In this document: positions 45,558 through 57,126 of the stretch, in pieces
Position numbering within the stretch: the first letter of the stretch is position 1
Layout: each line of letters starts with the position of its first letter
From: Gambelia wislizenii
Lineage: Eukaryota; Chordata; Lepidosauria; Squamata; Crotaphytidae
Direction: 5' to 3'
DNA: 64,000 bases
Assembly (NCBI GenBank): GCA_030847615.1
Contig: JAUMIR010000003.1
Location: forward strand, 62,109,001 to 62,173,000
Program-made: the position numbers and the translations under genes
The notes under the pieces: generated by a model
Database searches by the model: none
Told to the model about the DNA's origin: nothing
What the model saw: only the letters and a program-made list of their open reading frames with translations

Positions 45558-45599
<42 letters not shown>

Positions 45600-46276
45600 A
45601 AATAAACTGAAGGTAAGTCTTATAGAAATACTGATATTTCCCCCTAAATATATGACTGAGAGTTGAGCCTTATCACGGGCTAATGTTTCCTTTATGGGGC
45701 CCAACACTTAGGGGTTGCAATCTAACATCACCTCAGTGTAGTGTAAATATCCACATGGGAAGCTATGCCATGCCCACACTGTATAACCACCATGTAGACT
45801 AGCAACATTGCACAACACTTGTCACTAACTCGATGCCATTGTGCAATGCACAGTGGACAGTGTGCAGCAAATTATGCACAGTGCACAATTGCAATGGACA
45901 GCATTGCTGTATGCACAACCACGACTCTCAGCAGAATACATCTGTTGTGCTATTCTGAATAATTCACCATGCATGTGTACCATGACTTACGCATGCATAT
46001 GTCACTAACAGGATGCCAGTCAATCAGTTTAAACAGTGGAAATTCTTCAAGGGATCACATGTGCACTCCCTTTGTCCTTTGATCTAAATTTTTTCCACCT
46101 GTTTTAACTGCAGTTTTGAGATACATTGCCTAGATATGGTGTAGTAGCCATTTCGACTCTAATGTCTATTTGCTGAATGCTGTTACTTACAGTTACTATT
46201 TGGGGTCAGACTAAGTAGCTCATGAGACTCTGGAAGTCTGCAAAGTCTTTTTCCTTTAACTCTCAGGCCTAGCCAA
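43061..46276. other. Intronic sequence, possible LTR scraps
   Basis: AAAAATAAAGGATAACTG near 43630 sits in LTR-like context (preceded by GAGCTCTCGCTTATTAGG), but ends and duplication were not found. A (CA)n/(GA)n compound microsatellite lies at 45548-45600. No exons recognised. Confidence 0.35.
45548..45600. repeat. (CA)n(GA)n compound microsatellite
   Basis: ACACACACACACACAC runs directly into AGAGAGAGAGAGAG. Confidence 0.95.
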
Positions 46277-46550
46277 TGTTCCAGGAAAACTCAATGGAAA
46301 CTGCTTTCCTGAAATGTAAACAGTATTGCAAGAAAGGGAAGTGCCAAATATGGACACCAGATGGGTGGAGGGAAGTGCTCCTGTTTGTATTTCACAACAT
46401 ACTGTATTTCTCTATAAAAAGTTGCTTTCAAAGTGGCTCGGGGCGCCTTGGACTTTTGGATGCTATTCCAACCAAGGGCCCGCGTGTAATTGGGAATAAA
46501 GCTCACTTTCTCCAATTCTCTGTGGTCCTGAGTCTGGTTCCTGCAACAAT
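46277..46550 (+). mobile_element. LTR-like sequence (possible solo LTR)
   Basis: CTCTATAAAAAGTTGC (TATA-like, 46411) is followed 85 bp later by GGGAATAAAGCTC (polyadenylation signal, about 46494), then TCCTGAGTCTGGTTCCTGCAACA, the layout of a gammaretrovirus-type R-U5. TGTT at 46277 and AACA at 46547-46550 could be the ends, but the flanking pentamers do not match. No viral coding region is present. A 168-codon frame crossing it is not a gene. Confidence 0.5.
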
Positions 46551-47029
46551 GGGAAAGAATTTCATTGGATTTGCAAGCCTTGATGAAAGTAGTTTTTCAC
46601 ACCTCCTGAGACTCATTTGTGAGAAGAAAGCCACTTACTTCAAGAATTTGCACATCTGCAAAACTTTCAGGGCATTCCAAAGAAATAAAGTGTGGACAAA
46701 ACAATGTGCATTATATAAAATGTGTACAGTTCCAAAAATACACACAGATGCAATACAGATAACAGGAGAAATGCATACTTAGCTAAAATGCATAAACAGA
46801 TGATCAGTAAGAGCGCATTAAAATATGCCCTAATTTTCATGTAAAGAAAACATCTGAAGTTTTACAATCTAGTGTGAAAGATGGATGGAAAGAAAATGCA
46901 AGTGGGATTTGGAGAAATGGAAGAGATGTTCATTCCTGTAACATTGGTAGGTAAATCAGTTCTGGTTAAGCCTAACCACAATTCCTGTTTCAACCATGTC
47001 TTGAAGTTGAAATCAGTCTTGACTAAGAG
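46551..47029. other. Intronic sequence, nothing recognised
   Basis: No exon or repeat family recognised. Confidence 0.4.
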
Positions 47030-47215
47030 GTAGGTGTAGTCATTAAAGAGTGTTAGACAAAGATTTAAAAGATTGAGGTTCTAGCCACAAAATTCACTGG
47101 GTGACTTTGGGCCAGTCATTTTCTTTCAACCTGACCTACCTCACATGTTTATTGTGAAAATTAAGTGGAGAGGAGGAAAGCCATGTATGCAATTCCTTCA
47201 TTGTAGGAAATGCAT
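47030..47215 (+). mobile_element. CORE-SINE-like (MIR-related) element
   Basis: TTGAGGTTCTAGCC (B-box-like), then TCACTGGGTGACTTTGGGCC and AGTCATT (CORE motif), CTGACCTACCTCACATG, TTGTGAAAATTAAGTGGAG and GCCATGTATGC. Old and diverged, with no clear termini. Confidence 0.6.
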
Positions 47216-48739
47216 CTAATACATGAATATTATTGGTGTGGGTGCATTCTCAGTTTCAGTTAAGAAAGGAAGAAGGCAATTGCTATGAGAAAAGAAAATA
47301 TGATCCTGCAACCTGCTCCCAGTCTCCCAACAGTAATCAAGAGAGAAGCTTCAAGGTATCTGGTCGGGAACTAATAGAATCAAAGACAGTTGACACTGCT
47401 TTCAGGATAGTCATGATTAGGATTAAGAAAATGGTCTTCCTTCAATTACCATGTATTTTTGCAATGAAGGCAAACAAACAACATTTATATGCTTCTCTTA
47501 GAGATGCACCTAAAAAAAAATAGCTATCAGATATATTGTATTAGAAGGATGTGGGTTTAGTTCTGTTCTGTTGAAAAAGCTGTGCAAAGTTGATAGTCCA
47601 ACCATATATAAATGTCTTGTTACCAATCACAGCATGATTCTGTTTGTGTATGATGATGGTGGTTTGATTTTTTGTTTGTTTGTTTGTTTTTAGAGGATCT
47701 TAGTGACCATTGGGGAAATATTGAGCCCTTTCTTTCCTGGCTGTGATTTCTGTGAAAACTTCCACAACACACACACACACCAGTGCAATTACTGACAGAA
47801 AGGAAGATTCCCAATAGCAACTTTCTTTCTATTGATGATTGCAGCTCCAGGGAGGGGAGACATCCCAGAGATCATGAGTAAGCACCCCATATACTGTGCT
47901 CCTGGTAAAAAAAATCAGGACAGTGAGTGTCTGTACTTACTATTAAAATTACACAAGAACCCTGGTATGACTAGAAATGGTAACAGAACCCTTTCTCCTG
48001 TTAAGGCCTTAGATGAAGCTCTGACCTCAGAGGGAAATATTTGAGTCTTTGTCTTCACCTCTCCCAGCCTTATATAGTCTTCTTTGGTGGTTTCACATCC
48101 TTTATCTAGGCCAGATTTCCGACCTTAGAGAGGGGGGGAAATGTTTTGAAGTGGTAGTGGAAGACTCAGAAGGTGGGGAGGAACCTGGATCTACTGGCTG
48201 TACAGCTCTCTTACCACCCACCAAACCTCAAACATGAATGGGTTTAGACCAGTTCTAATTGAATTTGCTTTAATTTATTGCAGAGTGGGTATCTTGTGGT
48301 AAAACTAATTAGTTAGTTTTCAAGAGCCATAGAGGTAGAACTGGTTTTGTTGTGACTTCTCCCTGCCATCAAGAATGGGAAGTGTTGGAGGCTCCTATGT
48401 TACTCAATCATTAGGGCTCTTTCTCTTTAACATCACAGCCTTACTGTCACATGTAAGTCCATTAGATAGACTAATGCAGTGTGAAAGAAATGCCTGAACT
48501 TGCACAGCTTAACTGTGTGAGTGCACCTTATCTTCACTGGCAAATCAAAACTGATGCCACAGATACACAGACTCGTAGGTAAGTTCTTTTAAATCAATAG
48601 TAATTGTCTCCAAGTCATTGTCATTAGAATAGGAATTTGGGGTCCAGTCATATTAGCACATAGCAATGTCTTCAGTAGAGAATACCATGAGGCAAGAATT
48701 ATTTTTTATCCTCTTCTCAAGAACTGTCCATTACATAGT
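47216..48739. other. Intronic sequence, (GTTT)n
   Basis: A short (GTTT)n run at about 47675-47693 and a (CA)n run near 47766-47780. No exon recognised. Confidence 0.4.
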
Positions 48740-49388
48740 CTTTCTCTCTGGCTTTTCTTCGCAAACAAAGATTCAGGAAGGACTCATCCCGCGCTTTCTG
48801 CAAGCGCACTGATGACTAAAAAGGCCAATCCGAGATAAACAAGTCTGGTTGCAAAAAGCACAGCAGAAGGTCTCCTTGGGTGATGTTTTTGGGTTGTGAT
48901 TCTTTCTGTGTTGTCGTTTCTCTTCAAGACTTGTTCGGCTGCAGATAAGGCTGCAGCATTGTGGATAGTGCATCTCCATGCCTCCTGATGTGAGGCCAGG
49001 GCGGACCACTGTTGGTGATCAATTTGGCCAAGCCTGAGATGTTGTTTCAGGAAGTCTTTGTATCGCTTTTTTGGAGCGCCCCTCTTACGCTGACCCGTGG
49101 CAAGTTCACCGTAGAGTAGTATTTTTGGGAGGCGATGGTCCTCCATCCTAGAAACGTACCCTGCCCAGCGCAGCTGCGTTCTCAATATCATGGCCTCAAT
49201 ACTGATGATCCCTGCTTGCTCAAGGACAGCAACATTCGTCACATAGTCAGTCCAGTGTATATTTAGGATTGTGCGTAGACAGCGCTGATGAAAGCATTCG
49301 AGGAGTCGTAGGTGGTGGCGATAGGTGACCCATGTTTCAGATCCATAAAGGAGGATAGACAGTAAAATGGCTCTATACACACTGATTT
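48740..49388 (-). mobile_element. 5'-truncated copy of the Ingi/Vingi-like LINE
   Basis: On the minus strand it aligns with 36890-37545 of the longer copy: LLYGSETWVTYRHHLRLLE, AVLEQAGIISIEAMILRTQL, KRGAPKKRYKDFLKQHLRLG. A 198-codon frame remains open through ALAESAG. A second frame shows an intact Cys/His motif, CAFCNQTCLSRIGLFSHQCA. The 5' truncation is at 49388, where homology stops abruptly at GATTT. Confidence 0.88.
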
Positions 49389-51240
49389 ACTTTTTTATAG
49401 TACAGTACTTTTTTATAAGGCTCAGATATTCTGACTAACTCGACAATGTTAAGGCTGCTGTGCAAGCACATTGCTTTCAAACAAGGCTTTCAAGAGAGAA
49501 TCAAATAGAGACACAGGGAAGAAACACAATATTAAATGAATTCTGGGTTTTAACAGGGCTGACGTTACCATTAGAGCCATTGGTTACCACATTAGACAGT
49601 AGGTATGTGAGGTCATGAGTCCTACCAGTTATTTAATATTGTTATTATATTTTTACTGCCAGGAATGGGGAAAGGCTTTGAAGGAATTTTCTGCTTCATT
49701 TGCTAAAACAGCTTGGCTAGCCTTGGATACTATGTACAACCATTCCTCTTGACTTGCAAGAGTGGCATTTGCTGCTGTGCCTTAGGGCCAGCCCTGTTTT
49801 TCAAAGAAAGATTCCAAAACACACATTCAGGCATCCAGTACTAATATTCCATCTACTGTGATTACTCTTTTAGCATCAAACAGTCTGGAGACCTATAAGC
49901 AAAGAGTGGATTTGTGTGTCCATCATTATGCCGGTTCCTCTGCAGGTGCTCCTTAGCTGCGGCTTCACAGCATCCTGTACGTGCCTGACTAAGGCAGAAA
50001 CAGCTGGTTCCACAGATGTTCACCCACTTTCTGACACATGCAGTGCATCTGCTTCTGCTATAGCTTTTCTCTGTTGATCCAAAAATGTCTGTGTATGTGC
50101 ATCCCATCATCCTCACAGTTGGAAGGAAAGAAGAAGGAAAAAGCAGCTGAGCTATAAATTGGGGGCCAGATGAGAAGACAGACAAGTGAACTAGAAGTTC
50201 ATTCTTACCAAGACCCATGCTTTTTGGTTCTTATTTTCTCCCCCCGCCCAAATCAATAGCTTAAGAGGGGATGAGCAGAAAAACACTCCCTCTTAATGCT
50301 GCTTTTCATTGCTATCCATATGTTCTGTGTGTAATGTTTAGTTTGCTCCTATTTGATTTATGGGTTCTGGTGCACTCAAACCCCTATTTGACCTGAGCTT
50401 GCTTTTCATATTGTGTCTTACTTATTGTATGTCATGAGTCCTGCAACTGACTTGGCACCTTTTTTTGCCCTTTTGACATTAACTTATAGTCATGTCTTTT
50501 GCCAAAGTGAATGGAACATAAAAACGACATTGCCCATATCAACACTATGGACGTGAAAATAACCCTTGATTCCAAGCAGTCAAGGCATGGTGGCAATGTA
50601 CAACCATTTTTCTCCTTTAGTATAACATGGTGCATGGTGATGCAAGTCACCAACCAGAATTTAAAGAGAATGGTATAAAAACCATGAACAAATAATAAAC
50701 CAGCAGAGGAGTACAGTGTAACATTTGCAGTCTACCATTTAAGTGCTTGTCTACACTGCCAAAAAAAATCATACTCACCTTGTCATCATTGCGACCATGG
50801 CACATGGCATTCTTGACTATTTGCTCGGAATACAGTTCTTTTTAATGCCTGAGGGCTTTAATCCAATTTTTAAAATTTTGCCTTTTACCCCGCACTTTCC
50901 TGGAAAATCCAGATAATCATATGTGTGGCCAGCCCTCCAAGTTCGCTTTGGTGTGGAGCTGGGGGGTTGGGTCACATGATCATTCCCACCAGGAAAGCTA
51001 CTTCCTCTGTTTGTATTTACATTTTGCCAGCATGCAATCACTATTATTTTTTGAAGATATGTTTGTGTTTGTGTGGATACTTGTATATCATTATTAGTGC
51101 ACCTCTACCTATTCTCATATTCACATGAATGATGGGTAGGGAGAAAAAGTGGAATGGTCATGGCCAAGTGGTCGAAAATAATGTTAAGTATAGGACATGT
51201 GATCAAAGCAGGACCACTCTTTTACACCAAAGTGACCTCG
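49389..51240. other. Intronic sequence, nothing recognised
   Basis: No exon or repeat family recognised, although frames of 60-118 codons occur by chance. Confidence 0.4.
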
Positions 51241-51248
51241 CCTAGGAG

Positions 51249-51475
51249 CAGGGCCAGTTTAAGACACTGGCAGCATCAGAATCCGCAGGGAGGCCCATCA
51301 TTGTGGGGATCCCCGTAGTAACCCTCTTCCTGCAAAAACATTATTAGTAATAATCTGAATATCCTGTACTGTGAATAGCTTAGGTTGAGTTAGGTTACAC
51401 TGACCTGAGATAAACATATGGGGCTCCCAAAATAAAGCATTGCAGGGGCGCCCAAAATTCCTTAAATCGGTCCTG
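51249..51475. mobile_element. hAT-type MITE, family C (227 bp)
   Basis: Ends CAGGGCCAGTTTAA and TTAAATCGGTCCTG are inverted repeats. Flanking octamers CCTAGGAG (51241-51248) and CCTAGGGG (51476-51483) differ at one base. The right end, GGGGCTCCCAAAATAAAGC then ATTGCAGGGG, matches that of 12399-12838. Confidence 0.85.
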
Positions 51476-51483
51476 CCTAGGGG

Positions 51484-51904
51484 AAGTGTGTGGCTGGAAA
51501 TGCCACTCACTTCGCTTTAACAAGATATGTGCAGGATCACTGTGGACCAGGAAAATGTGGTTTGAAGCATTTTCTCACCTCTGTAGACAAACCATTGGAG
51601 TGATCTAATAACATTTTTAGTATACCTGCTAAAATATCTGTAAGTTATCTTTCAGTATACAAGCCTCCAGACCATTCAGTATCACAATATTTTCTCAAAT
51701 AGTAAATCTCAAGAGAACAGTAGTACTAATTACTGGTGGTCTGATTAGCACCAACACTGTCTTCATTTCAGCTAAAACATGGTTCTTTTCTAAGTCTTCT
51801 AGGGATCTAAGGATGTTGGCTTGACTAGAATTTGGAGTTATGTGTATACTTAAAAGTTTAGGTTGTTTATGTTGTTTTACATCTTTTAAATGGATTTAAA
51901 TTGT
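51484..51904. other. Intronic sequence, nothing recognised
   Basis: No exon or repeat family recognised. Confidence 0.4.
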
Positions 51905-51912
51905 TTGGAATC

Positions 51913-51943
<31 letters not shown>

Positions 51944-52060
51944 TAGGTATTTATACCCCACTCTTCAGCCACAAAGGTTATCAAAGCAGCTTACAATTTG
52001 TTTTAAGCTATAGCAATTTACATATCTACACTGCATTAAGCAGTTTCCAATGTGTGTTAG
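51905..52060 (-). mobile_element. tRNA SINE with L2-like tail, 3' fragment
   Basis: The plus strand shows (ATT)n (51914-51944), TATTTATACCCCACTCTTCAG, CAGCTTACAATTTG and CACTGCATTAAGCAGTTTCC, the complement of the tail half of 17812-18085. Confidence 0.8.
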
Positions 52061-52061
52061 C

Positions 52062-52145
52062 TAAACTGTTTAAGTTTTAAACTGTTTAAACTGTTTAAGT
52101 TTTAAACTGTTTAAACTGTTTAAATTTTAAACTGTTTAAGTTATT
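52062..52145. repeat. Short tandem repeat (AAACTGTTTAAGTTTT units)
   Basis: TAAACTGTTTAAGTTTTAAA-type units recur about four times, with internal TTTAAA palindromes, right next to the truncated SINE end. Confidence 0.8.
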
Positions 52146-53384
52146 TTAAATTGCTTTCTTGCCCATACCCTGCTTTGAGATCTTGCAATATAGAGCAAGA
52201 ATATAAATGCTTTAATAAACAAATAATATATATGTAATCAAATGCAACGGTCAGTTAAATGTTGGTTGCAGTGCCTGTGCTATTTTGCACCCTTGGCAAG
52301 GCTAACTACTTGCATCTCTTCCCCCGCCCCCCACCAATTGTTAGCTTCAATTTTCGGAAAAAGATATCTCATAGAAAAAATGAAAACCTCAAATTTGAAA
52401 CTGCTATATTTATTTCAAATTGAAAAAATAAGTAATACAATATTTGATTATCTTTCACAAATGCAAAAGAAAATGTTTTAGCACACAGCATAAATGGTCA
52501 GTTGCATTTTTTTCCCCAGGATTTAAAAAACTAAACTGTATAAAATTTGTTCCTCAAAGGTCAGCCCTGTTGGCCCTGGTTGGTTGCTCTATTAAAACTA
52601 TCCACATTTTGCTCATAATAATACACAGCAGACCACTGTAACATCCCTGTTTGAGCTGATGCAAATGAGAAGCGCCTTTAAGCAGAGAAGCAGACTCTCA
52701 TCTAGCAACAGGAGCAAGAATGCTAACTCAGAATGGCACTGTAAACTTTGAAATGTTCATGGTCTTGTGAAGGATGCTTGAGGCAGGATATAACTCTAGA
52801 AATTAATACATGCCTATTGAAAATTCGCCCCAGGGCTCAGCTAGGAAAAGTAAAGTAGGAGAGTGTTCTTAGATATCTGAATTTACAGTCCAAATCCTTA
52901 TTCTTTGATGAAAAGTCTAATTTAGTTTCTCCTCTTGCGTCTTAGACTGCTTATTCAGTGGCTTCTTCTAATGTAAATAGAAATTGGAAATAGTTTGAAG
53001 CACTACTGTTCCCAGTTTGATGATCCATGATCATCCATTTTGCAAATAAGCCCTCCTGTGACTCTCAGCTTCTTCTGACAGAACATGCCTTCTCCATGCT
53101 TAGCACTTTTTTGTAACAATCACAAATGGCAAAACAAAAAACAAAAACACCCTCATATATCAGCACTTCTGAGGCAGGGAAGAGAGAAAACCTCTCCCTC
53201 CTCCGGAGCCTTAAAAGTCACAGTAAATAACTGTCAGTGGTGGTGATGGTGGCTGAAACTCCAGGGACAGTGAAGACATGTCCCTGCAGAATATACTAAT
53301 GCACAGGGCTTTGAGGGAATTGTGGGGCATGTGGGCAAAACTCCATTCAGAGTTTTTGCCTCATATGTAGACAAGACTCTAGGA
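52146..53384. other. Intronic sequence, nothing recognised
   Basis: No exon or repeat family recognised. Confidence 0.4.
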
Positions 53385-53567
53385 GACCCAGGTTCAAATC
53401 CTCCTTCCACCATTGCCACCCACTGAGTGAACTCGGGAAAGTAACACTCAGCCTCAGAGGAAGCCAATAGCAAACTCCCTATGAATAAATCTTGCCGAGA
53501 ATAGGGTCACCTTAGAGTGTTGGAAATGACTTGATGGCACACAACAACACCAACAACAACAACAACT
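53385..53567 (+). mobile_element. tRNA SINE with Bov-B-like tail, 5'-truncated
   Basis: CAGGTTCAAATCCT (B box), CACTGAGTGAACTCGGGAAA (CORE-like), AGGGTCACCTTAGAGTG, then TTGGAAATGACTTGATGGC, ending ACACAACAACACCAACAAC. Confidence 0.75.
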
Positions 53568-54130
53568 GTAATTGAAGCATTTTGGACCAGACTTTAAAGT
53601 ATCTGTGATCAGGCTGGTCTGTGAAGAATTCATATTTAATGTCTTCTTCACCTGGTGTTGATTAATGACATTTAGGGTTTGGAGACATTGGTCCATGGTA
53701 AAATGTTCACATAACAAATGATTATTCACCACTTTCTGTCAGAGCACAACATATACTTTGTGTTCTTCCTGTTCTCAGCATCTCTAAATATGACACATTT
53801 GCTGCAGCCTTTAAGCAACACTTTCCACTACAACTTTGATTATTTGTAGATTCTTCCCCTGCTTCCAATAAGTAATGACATCAGTGAGGGCTTCAGAGAG
53901 ATCCTCTTGCATGTTTGGAAAACTGTAGCAAGGACTGAGTCCTGTGGGACTCATCATGTGGTGACAATGACATTATTACACACCAGAGAAGAGTCTCATC
54001 CAAACCCAGTCTAGATCATGTTTCTGGCTTCCAGAGCATGTCTCAGAAATTAATATGGTTGCTCTGGATTAATTGCAGAGTGAATTTGTGTGTGTGGCCA
54101 CCCACCTCTGTGGAGTATGCCTACCATCTG
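53568..54130. other. Intronic sequence, nothing recognised
   Basis: No exon or repeat family recognised. Confidence 0.4.
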
Positions 54131-54499
54131 CATACACTCCTATATTTCACAGATACAAACAATGACACATGTGGCCAAGCAACATCCGAGTATGGTCAAG
54201 ATGGTAAAAGTTATTAATGAGGAAGAGCACACAGGCTAGGAGAGGCTACAGCTTTTGCCTCGGCCTACTGGGAAGGGTAAGATTCTGCCCCCTCCTCTCC
54301 TCTCTCCCTTGCTTAATTGAGTGCAAATTACTTTGTGCTATGAATTCATTTTGCTGCAACTGAAGTAAGCTGAGGACAATGGGGGATAGTGGGAAGGAGA
54401 GAGAGAAACTGGGATATTTTTAAAGAAGCTGAAAAAGTTGGATGACAGAGGATTAATCAGAACTGTCTCTCTACCAGATCAGGACAGTTGGAGAGTATG
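54131..54499 (+). mobile_element. hAT-type MITE, family A (369 bp, uninterrupted copy)
   Basis: Ends CATACACTCC and GGAGAGTATG. CATCTG occurs directly on both sides (54125-54130, 54500-54505), a 6-bp rather than 8-bp match, so the duplication may have decayed. It is the cleanest reference for the family because it lacks the insertions seen at 608 and 16496. Confidence 0.75.
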
Positions 54500-56502
54500 C
54501 ATCTGCACACTTGTATTTTTTGTTGAAATTATGATGATGCAGATTGTAAGCTTTATGAATGTAATATCATCTGATGACTTGTTCATGTTAAAAACTCATC
54601 AAGAGTCATAAATCATTCTTACTTCGCATTTGACAATTTCCAAAACAATACTTTTAAGTGAAAATCATCTCTAGGCTAAGCCCAACTAGAGTGGATCCAA
54701 TAAATCAATGAAATTTGCTAAGTCAACACTTATGTAAGTTCCATTAATTCAACAGATCTACTCTAATTGGGACCATCAATTGATTTAGGCTTGTGGATTT
54801 ACCTTCAAGTCACTAAATGCACAGGAGTGCATAGACACTTAGGCATATATGAATCAGTATTTGGATTAGCTTAAATTTTATATTTAACTAATTATTTCCC
54901 TTAGTCAATGAACACAATGTTTCTTGCATTTTCAAATGAACAATTCTTAGCCTGTAAGAATGGGGTTCTGATAACCCCCCTTGTGCATTAGCAAAGTATG
55001 AAGGAAATGCATTGAGTAGCTCTCTCCTATCATCCTGATTCTGCCTTGAGGGGGTGGGGAAAGTGTTCCCAGAATCAAATTTCTTTCTTTTCTCTGATAT
55101 ATACTACCTTGACTTATGAATCAGATAACACCTGGTGGGGAAATAGTATTTGAATGAATTTCTTTCAGAAGATGGATGAAGACTTACTAATAGACCTCTG
55201 GGAGGTTTGCTGCAGATCAGTAGGTTTATGATTCCCTACTGTTTTAACAACCACGACAACAAAATGACTTTTCCCTCCCAAATTAGGCTGTTAAAATGAA
55301 GAAAGTATGGGTTACTGAGGAGTGGACTTGATGTAAAAGGCCTGCAAACTCAGTTCCATTCTGGGATGAAAAACATCACAAGCTCCAGAATGTGCTCAGA
55401 AGTGTACTCTTCCGCAGTTCCAGTTGCATGTCTTTTTACACCTGTCTCTGGTTATATTAAACATCTTGTTATTTTAATTAAAAACCAGAGCAGGTCCAAG
55501 CTTGAGGTCTGCTCATGCCATCTTGCAACTAGGCACCAAAAACTGGGGCAAAGAAAGCTCTTTTCTTTCATTGCTGAGGTACATAGAATTGGAAAATCCT
55601 TGAAAAGTCTTCTCACTTATATATTTGAAGTCTTGCACTATGATGTTCTAAACAGTAGCATTTCTTTGGACTTCTGATTCCTTGCTATTCCTGGCCTTAG
55701 CATTCACAATTCCAGTGTATTTTGAAAGAAAATACCTCTTCATCTGAAATGTCAACAGCACCATGGCAAAGTGCTTTGAAAGGACATAACATTTGCTTTC
55801 TTTTATTAATTATGAGGTGGGTAATAATGTAGCAATTTAATGTCTGTCATGCAATTTCACTTAAAAGCAAATGTTTTGCAAGGTGTCAACCACTTTTTAA
55901 TGTCTTTTTAAAAGACTTGAGAGTGAGTATTGAGGTTACTTAGAAGAGCTGTTTGGGCCCTTCCCTCCCCCCATGTGTTAATTTTTGGTATATTCTCTTA
56001 AATAGGATTGTTAGCTTATGCACATGAGTTCCTGTCAGGAGCAATGGCATGGAAAAGAAGCTTTTAGCATCTTTTAATCCTGTCAGCCTTTTGTCATACT
56101 GATTTACACAGTGATTTGCATATATTATCCTGAGGGTTTAAATAGTCAGAAGAAGTATGAATGCATTTAAATTTAAGCAGTGCCTTTGCCAGCACCCTAA
56201 AATTTTTATGAAGTACATTTCAGCATATTTCACATGGATAAATTTGTCCTTACTTTTCGATTCTTTCTACTTTCCCCAAACTGAATTGGTGCCTTGTTTT
56301 CAGCTTCATGATAACTTAGGATAAATATGGGACTGGGTCTTGCAATTTGGATGCCTGCTTTGGGAAAGACTCTTTCATAGGTGTGGGCATGAACTTGATT
56401 TGGCTTCTATGTAAGAATAACAAGAAATGAACAGTAACAATTAATGCTTCCTTTTCGGTGCCTGAAATGCAATATGTTTTCCTTTCACCATTGCCATTTG
56501 GG
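54500..56502. other. Intronic sequence, little recognised
   Basis: AGCCCAACTAGAGTGGATCC to GATCTACTCTAATTGGG (54678-54772) is an imperfect inverted repeat resembling dispersed scraps near 9063. No exon recognised in the remaining 1.7 kb. Confidence 0.4.
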
Positions 56503-56760
56503 GTGTGTGTGTGTGTGCACGCCTTCAAGTCACCTGTCGACTTCTGGCAACTCCATGAATTTCATAGGGTTTTTTAAGGCAATGAATATTCAGATATGAT
56601 TTTGCCAGTTCCTTCTTCTGAAATGTGGCCTACAGCACCTGGTATTCATTAGCAGTCTCCCATCCAAGTACTCATCAGGGCTGACCCTATTTAGCTTTCA
56701 TGATCACATGGGATCTGATGCCTCTAGGGTATTTAGGCTGTGGTATTTAGGGCCTGGTAG
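56503..56760 (-). mobile_element. 5S-rRNA-derived SINE, fourth copy
   Basis: The minus strand has ATCAGATCCCATGTGATCAT, AAGCTAAATAGGGTCAGCCC, GAGTACTTGGATGGGAGACT and ACCAGGTGCTGTAGGC (5S-like), then the tail CAGAAGTCGACAGGTGACTT with GAAGGCGTGCACAC. It is the best preserved 5S head in the window. Confidence 0.9.
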
Positions 56761-56768
56761 GCTAATCC

Positions 56769-56998
56769 AGCGAGCAAGCATGGTGTAATGGTTTAAGCAT
56801 TGGACTATGACTCTAGAGACCAGGGTTCAAATGCCTGGTCAGCCATGGAAACTGACTGGGTGTCCTTGGGCAAGTCACACTCTCTCAGCCTCAGGAGATG
56901 GCAAACTCCTTCTGAACAAATCTTGCCAAGAAAACCCCATGATACGTTCGCTTTAGGATTGCCATAAGTCGGAAATTACTTGAAGGCACACAACAGCA
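56769..56998 (+). mobile_element. tRNA SINE with Bov-B-like tail, nearly complete
   Basis: CATGGTGTAATGGTTTAAGC (A box), CAGGGTTCAAATGCC (B box), GGGTGTCCTTGGGCAAGTCA (CORE-like), ACAAATCTTGCCAAGAAAAC and the tail CATAAGTCGGAAATTACTTG with AAGGCACACAACAG. It ends 129 bp before the glypican exon. Confidence 0.88.
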
Positions 56999-57068
56999 AT
57001 GAGGCTCATCCAAATTTAGTGTGAATCACCCTCTTCAAATTATCCCTCTTACAAAGCTTTCTGGAGAT

Positions 57069-57126
57069 CTCTGATTCTTCCACTGATTTGTTTACTTTGC
57101 CTTCCCCCTCCCTTTTTTTTTTCCAG
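57069..57126 (+). promoter_or_regulatory. 3' splice site (branch region, pyrimidine tract, AG)
   Basis: A long C/T run (about 57097-57124) ends in CAG directly before the glypican exon. Possible branch adenosines lie in CTGAT-like motifs near 57071 and 57082 or in TTTAC near 57094; the branch point itself is inferred. A second AG lies 11 bases into the exon (57136-57137), but the first AG after the tract is preferred because it preserves the glypican frame. Confidence 0.85.

Noticed and set aside
46276..46782. 168-codon frame as a possible gene
   Set aside because: It crosses an LTR-like TATA/polyadenylation region and has no recognisable domain.
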